This document shows positions 31,289 through 34,548 of a DNA stretch of 34,548 nucleotides, in pieces. Every line of letters begins with the position of its first letter. Within the stretch, counting starts at the first letter, position 1. Source of the stretch: Halanaerobiales bacterium (GTDB taxonomy: Bacteria > Bacillota > Halanaerobiia > Halanaerobiales > Halanaerobiaceae); NCBI GenBank assembly GCA_016278485.1, contig JADQBT010000032.1, positions 1-34,548 of the forward strand. Reading direction: 5' to 3'. Made by a program: the position numbers and the translations under genes. A model generated the notes under the pieces. That model worked only from the letters and a program-made list of their open reading frames with translations. It had not been told where the DNA came from and searched no databases.

Positions 31289-31921
31289 ATGCCTAAAGAT
31301 ACTTATTTTAATTTAGCTGAAGACAAGCGTAAAAGAGTAATAGATGCTGCAATAGAAGAATTTTCAACACATTCCTATCATAAGGCTAGAATAACTGCAA
31401 TAGCTGAAAATGCTGGTATAGCAAAAGGTAGCTTCTACCAGTACTTTAAGGATAAAAAAGATCTCTTCAAGCACATTATAGATTTAACTGTAGATAAAAA
31501 ACTTGAATATATTAATCAAGATATGATGAAAAATATAAAAAATCATGGGTTTTTTCAATTGCTGCAAGAAACTTATCTAAGTGGAGTCCGCTTTGCTAAA
31601 GATAATCCACGCTTACTTGCAATTGGGGTTAAACTTACAAATAATAAAGATCTTCAACGTGAGGTTTGGGGAGATCAACAAGATAAAACGTTAAGTTTTT
31701 ACAAACAGCTATTGGAAGTAGGCATAACAAAAGGGGAATTAGAATCTGATATAGATATAGAGCTTGTTTCTAGGTTATTATCAGGTCTTAATTATTCTTT
31801 GATTGATATTGTATATAAAGATGGAAAAATAGACTTAGATGGTCTAGTTAATGAAAAAGGAATAGTTGATAAGATGATTTCCTTTATAGAGAATGGCATT
31901 AAGAAAAACAATAATGAATAG
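31289..31921 (+). CDS. TetR/AcrR-family transcriptional regulator
   Basis: A 210-residue repressor. N-terminal helix-turn-helix: KRKRVIDAAIEEFSTHSYHKARITAIAENAGIAKGSFYQYFKDKKDLF (12-59), with the S-F-Y-Q-Y-F recognition helix end typical of TetR/AcrR. The C-terminal ligand domain is divergent, as usual, so the inducer cannot be told. AAAGGAT precedes ATG 31289. It is first in the operon, 19 bp before an ABC ATPase, and follows a palindrome at its own promoter. It probably represses the exporter genes and itself until a ligand binds. Confidence 0.9.
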   Translation: MPKDTYFNLAEDKRKRVIDAAIEEFSTHSYHKARITAIAENAGIAKGSFYQYFKDKKDLFKHIIDLTVDKKLEYINQDMMKNIKNHGFFQLLQETYLSGVRFAKDNPRLLAIGVKLTNNKDLQREVWGDQQDKTLSFYKQLLEVGITKGELESDIDIELVSRLLSGLNYSLIDIVYKDGKIDLDGLVNEKGIVDKMISFIENGIKKNNNE

Positions 31922-31940
31922 ATAATGGGGAGGTAATAAA

Positions 31941-32645
31941 ATGGCTTTATTGGAGTTATACAATGTTAAGAAAATTTATCAACAGGGAAAAATAGAGGTG
32001 CCAGCTTTACGGGGAATTGATTTAACTGTAGAGAAGGGTGAATTTACTACTGTTTTTGGTCCTTCGGGTTCAGGAAAAACAACTATGTTGAATATGATTG
32101 GTTGCTTAGATAAACCAACCAGTGGTAGTATAAATTTTAATGGTCAAGAGCTAGAAGACTTGGATAAAAAGGGTCTGGCCATGCTGAGAAGACATAATAT
32201 TGGCTTTATCTTCCAAAGTTATAACCTGATACCTGTTTTGACTGCTTATGAAAATGTGGAGTTTGCAATCAGATTAGTTGATAAACATAGCAAAAAGGAA
32301 CTCCGGGATAAGGTAATGAATATACTTGCAAATGTTGGACTGGATGGGTTAGAAGCAAGAAGGCCTAATGAATTATCTGGTGGACAAAAACAGAGGGTAG
32401 CAATAGCCAGGGCACTGGTAAAAGAACCAAAATTAGTCTTAGCAGATGAACCTTCTGCAAATTTAGACTCAAAAACTAGTGAAGAGGTCCTGGAATTAAT
32501 GGTTAAAATGAATGAAGAGTTAGGAACAACTTTTATCTTTTCTACCCATGACCCACAGGTAATGGATTATGCACATCGAATGCTGGAAATTAGAGACGGG
32601 CTGATCTCTGAAGATAAGAGGGGGAAAAGTTATGTTTCTGACTAA
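31941..32645 (+). CDS. ABC transporter ATPase (MacB/LolD type)
   Basis: A 234-residue ATPase with Walker A GPSGSGKT (39-46), Q-loop FIFQSYNLIPVLTAYENVEF, signature LSGGQKQRVAIARAL, Walker B LVLADEPSANLD and H-loop FSTHDPQVM. The Q-S-Y-N-L-I-P-x-L-T-A-x-E-N-V run and length are those of the LolD/MacB group that works with FtsX-type permeases rather than of classic importers. GGGGAGG precedes ATG 31941. It overlaps the permease gene by 14 bp. It should energise extrusion or extraction of a lipid, peptide or drug; the substrate is unknown. Confidence 0.93.
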   Translation: MALLELYNVKKIYQQGKIEVPALRGIDLTVEKGEFTTVFGPSGSGKTTMLNMIGCLDKPTSGSINFNGQELEDLDKKGLAMLRRHNIGFIFQSYNLIPVLTAYENVEFAIRLVDKHSKKELRDKVMNILANVGLDGLEARRPNELSGGQKQRVAIARALVKEPKLVLADEPSANLDSKTSEEVLELMVKMNEELGTTFIFSTHDPQVMDYAHRMLEIRDGLISEDKRGKSYVSD

Positions 32646-33876
32646 ATTAGCTTTTAAGAATTTAATCCGTCACCGTAATCGAACAGTAGTAACAGCTATT
32701 ATTATAGCATTTGCAATTTTTATCTTTATTTTGATGGATTCCATGATTGGTGGAATGACTGAAATGTCTTATAATAATATTATTGACTATGAGGCAGGAC
32801 ATCTCCAACTAGTAAATCAAAAGTACTGGGAAGCGGAAGAAGAACTGCCCTTAGAAAACTTGATGGTTGTGAATCAGCAAGTTATGACAAAGACTGAAAA
32901 TATACAAGGGTATCAAGCAAGTTCACCTGAACTGAATTTCTCTGCACGTCTTAATAATGGGACTAATGAATTACCGGTAATAGGAAAAGGGATAATTCCT
33001 AATAGATTAATGCAAGTTTTTGAACTGCAGGATCAGTTTGTAGTCGGAGAAATGTTTTCTCCAGGAGAATATAAAGCAGTTATGGGAAAAAGACTGGCTG
33101 ACCTGCTTAAATTAGATAAAGGTGATTATATTACACTTTTGGTTAAAGATAAAAATGAAACGTTTAATACAATTGACGCAGAGATAGCAGGGCTACTTCA
33201 TACAGGAAATCCTAATATTAATAACAATATTGTTTATCTACCACTTGATATAGTTCAACAATCACTTAATGTAGACAATCAAGTAAGTAAGGTAATAGTT
33301 AGATTAGAGAATAAAGATTTAGCTCTGGGAGTTGCTAATCAGTTAGAAAACAATTTGAAAGCAATTAATGATAACTGGTCTGTATATTCCTGGGATGAAT
33401 TGGAGGCAGTATCAGTTGCTGGTGCTAAAGAGATGGGGAACCAAATGATTCTAGCAATTATTTTGCTGATTGCAGCAATAGCTATCATAAATACAGTTAT
33501 TTTAGCTGCCTTAGAGAGAATGAAAGAGATAGGTATGATGAAAGCAATGGGTTTACAAAGAAAAGAAATTATATATACCTTTGTTTTAGAATCAACTGGG
33601 ATCGGTATATTGGGAGGAATAGTTGGTTTAATTTTAGGTGCTTTTGGTGTTTGGATATTTACTATTTATGGTATAGACTTCGGTACTATAATGGGTTCAA
33701 ATATCGAGATGGCTTCCTTTGGTATACCTGTAATTGGTAAAATGTACGGGGTTTGGAATCCGGAATCCTTTCTTTTAGTCTTTAGCTTTGGAGTTATTGT
33801 TTCTTTTTTATCCAGTATTTTACCAGCTTATTGGGCAGCAAGTAAAGATCCAGTTGAGGCTATTTATCATAGTTAA
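32632..33876 (+). CDS. ABC transporter permease (FtsX/LolC-E/MacB type)
   Basis: A 414-residue permease: one N-terminal membrane helix (about 18-38, VVTAIIIAFAIFIFILMDSM), a long extracytoplasmic MacB-PCD-like domain (about 45-265), then three membrane helices in the FtsX domain (about 271-295, 315-345 and 383-405). LERMKEIGMMKAMGLQRKEI is the FtsX coupling-helix signature that contacts the ATPase. It ends in PAYWAASKDPVEAIYHS, a typical LolC/E-like C-terminus. The start overlaps the ATPase gene by 14 bp, with GGGGGAAAAG as ribosome site. Confidence 0.92.
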   Translation: MFLTKLAFKNLIRHRNRTVVTAIIIAFAIFIFILMDSMIGGMTEMSYNNIIDYEAGHLQLVNQKYWEAEEELPLENLMVVNQQVMTKTENIQGYQASSPELNFSARLNNGTNELPVIGKGIIPNRLMQVFELQDQFVVGEMFSPGEYKAVMGKRLADLLKLDKGDYITLLVKDKNETFNTIDAEIAGLLHTGNPNINNNIVYLPLDIVQQSLNVDNQVSKVIVRLENKDLALGVANQLENNLKAINDNWSVYSWDELEAVSVAGAKEMGNQMILAIILLIAAIAIINTVILAALERMKEIGMMKAMGLQRKEIIYTFVLESTGIGILGGIVGLILGAFGVWIFTIYGIDFGTIMGSNIEMASFGIPVIGKMYGVWNPESFLLVFSFGVIVSFLSSILPAYWAASKDPVEAIYHS

Positions 33877-33887
33877 GGAGGTTAAAA

Positions 33888-34548
33888 ATGAAATTTCTTG
33901 TAAAATTAGCTTATAAAAATTTATTTAGACATAAATTGAGAACCTTTGTTTCAATTATAGCCATAGCATTTTCAGTAATGATAGTTGTTTTTGCCAGGGG
34001 ATATGTAGTTGGTATGGTTGACGCTGTTTTCGCTGACCATATTCAATATAATTCAGGACATATCAAGATAATTAACCGAGAATATCATCAAAAGGAACGC
34101 TTACTACCGCTTAACTATCCCGTGGGTGAATATAATGAGCAAGGGTTAAATGAGCTGGTGGCAAGTTTAAAAGAAATTGATGAGGTGGAGATGGTTATCC
34201 CTAGACTGAAGTATGGGGCCATGGTCAGTACAGAAAATGAACTGGTAACAATGCATGGTTGGGGGGTTAATCCAGATCAGGAAATTAAATTTACTGATAT
34301 TGAAAAAAAACTGGTAGAGGGTAGAATGGTGAAAAACGGGCAGCTTGAAGTAGTCATGGGAACAGACCTCTTAAATAAATTAGATCGTCAGATTGGTGAT
34401 ACAGTTACAATTTTATCTAATACAGCTTTTAATTCTTTAACTGGTATTACCTTCAAAATAGTAGGGAGAATAAAAAGTGGTATTAAAATGCTGGATGAGA
34501 TTGTTTTCTATCTACCACTTGATCAAGCCCAACGTATATTATATATGG
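33888..34548 (+). CDS. Second ABC permease of the same type, truncated by window end
   Basis: From ATG 33888 (behind AAGGAGG at 7 nt) an open frame runs to the window end without a stop: MKFLVKLAYKNLFRHKLRTF, one membrane helix (VSIIAIAFSVMIVVFARGY), then the start of a periplasmic-type domain (HIQYNSGHIKIINREY, VVMGTDLLNKLDRQIGDTV). It is paralogous to the permease just upstream (LxKLAFKNLxRHxxRT; YEAGHLQLVN vs YNSGHIKIIN). Two different FtsX-type permeases with one ATPase form a LolCDE-like heterodimer arrangement. The C-terminal FtsX domain lies outside the window. Confidence 0.9.
   Translation, partial: MKFLVKLAYKNLFRHKLRTFVSIIAIAFSVMIVVFARGYVVGMVDAVFADHIQYNSGHIKIINREYHQKERLLPLNYPVGEYNEQGLNELVASLKEIDEVEMVIPRLKYGAMVSTENELVTMHGWGVNPDQEIKFTDIEKKLVEGRMVKNGQLEVVMGTDLLNKLDRQIGDTVTILSNTAFNSLTGITFKIVGRIKSGIKMLDEIVFYLPLDQAQRILYM

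Noticed and set aside
1-34548. tRNA or rRNA genes, riboswitches
   Set aside because: No cloverleaf, rRNA-like conserved block or known riboswitch core was recognised on reading either strand.

Overview
The window is low-GC, AT-biased DNA with Gram-positive style Shine-Dalgarno sites (AGGAGG-like), frequent TTG/GTG starts and sigma-A type signals. The gene set (DUF1540, DUF2238, DUF4932, P1 peptidase, many GNATs) suggests an anaerobic low-GC Firmicute, perhaps Halanaerobiales or a clostridial relative. This is inference; no rRNA or marker gene is present.

Region 1 (1-442): the 3' end of an IS3-family element that cuts off the 5' part of a CPBP-type intramembrane protease gene.

Region 2 (about 470-18,900): the most striking part. 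Co-directional single-gene units (RsgA paralogue, flavodoxin, Nudix hydrolases, S66 peptidase, GNAT acetyltransferases, SAM methyltransferases, alpha/beta hydrolase, metallo-beta-lactamase fold protein, HExxH protease, GyrI-like protein) are separated by a family of 60-165 bp imperfect repeats. About 13 copies are clear and several more are decayed. Each complete copy lies just after a stop codon (4-57 bp), always in the same orientation. It starts near a (R)GATAAC/RYYYAAC-like box and ends with acGTTAtct-gaaat or GTTRRRY. The ends are inverted repeats, and some copies contain hairpins whose pairing is kept while sequence changes. This is the layout of integron gene cassettes with attC sites, or of a CALIN (attC cluster without an integrase). 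No integrase is in the window. Gene debris (truncated Nudix, VOC, ICMT, FMN reductase, ANT(6)-like and GNAT pieces) lies between units, as expected of a decaying, shuffled array.

Region 3 (19,063-29,995): more conventional gene content. It has YciI-like and GNAT genes, a GNAT-methyltransferase fusion, then a metabolic run (cyclase, Asp/Glu racemase, VOC protein, P1 aminopeptidase) with overlapping or close spacing. After that come a tandem GNAT, a membrane protein, a frameshifted toroid-fold gene, two overlapping flavodoxin-like genes, an NTF2-like protein and a DUF4932 putative metalloprotease.

Region 4 (30,066-31,069, minus strand): a DUF2238 membrane protein and a small DUF1540 Cys-rich protein. 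Both seem to begin at ATC/ATT codons behind strong Shine-Dalgarno sites, and an upstream minus-strand gene (16,777-17,274) shows the same oddity.

Region 5 (31,180-34,548): a consensus sigma-A promoter and palindromic operator, then a TetR regulator and a MacB/LolCDE-like ABC exporter (ATPase, permease, second permease running off the window end), probably an autoregulated efflux operon.
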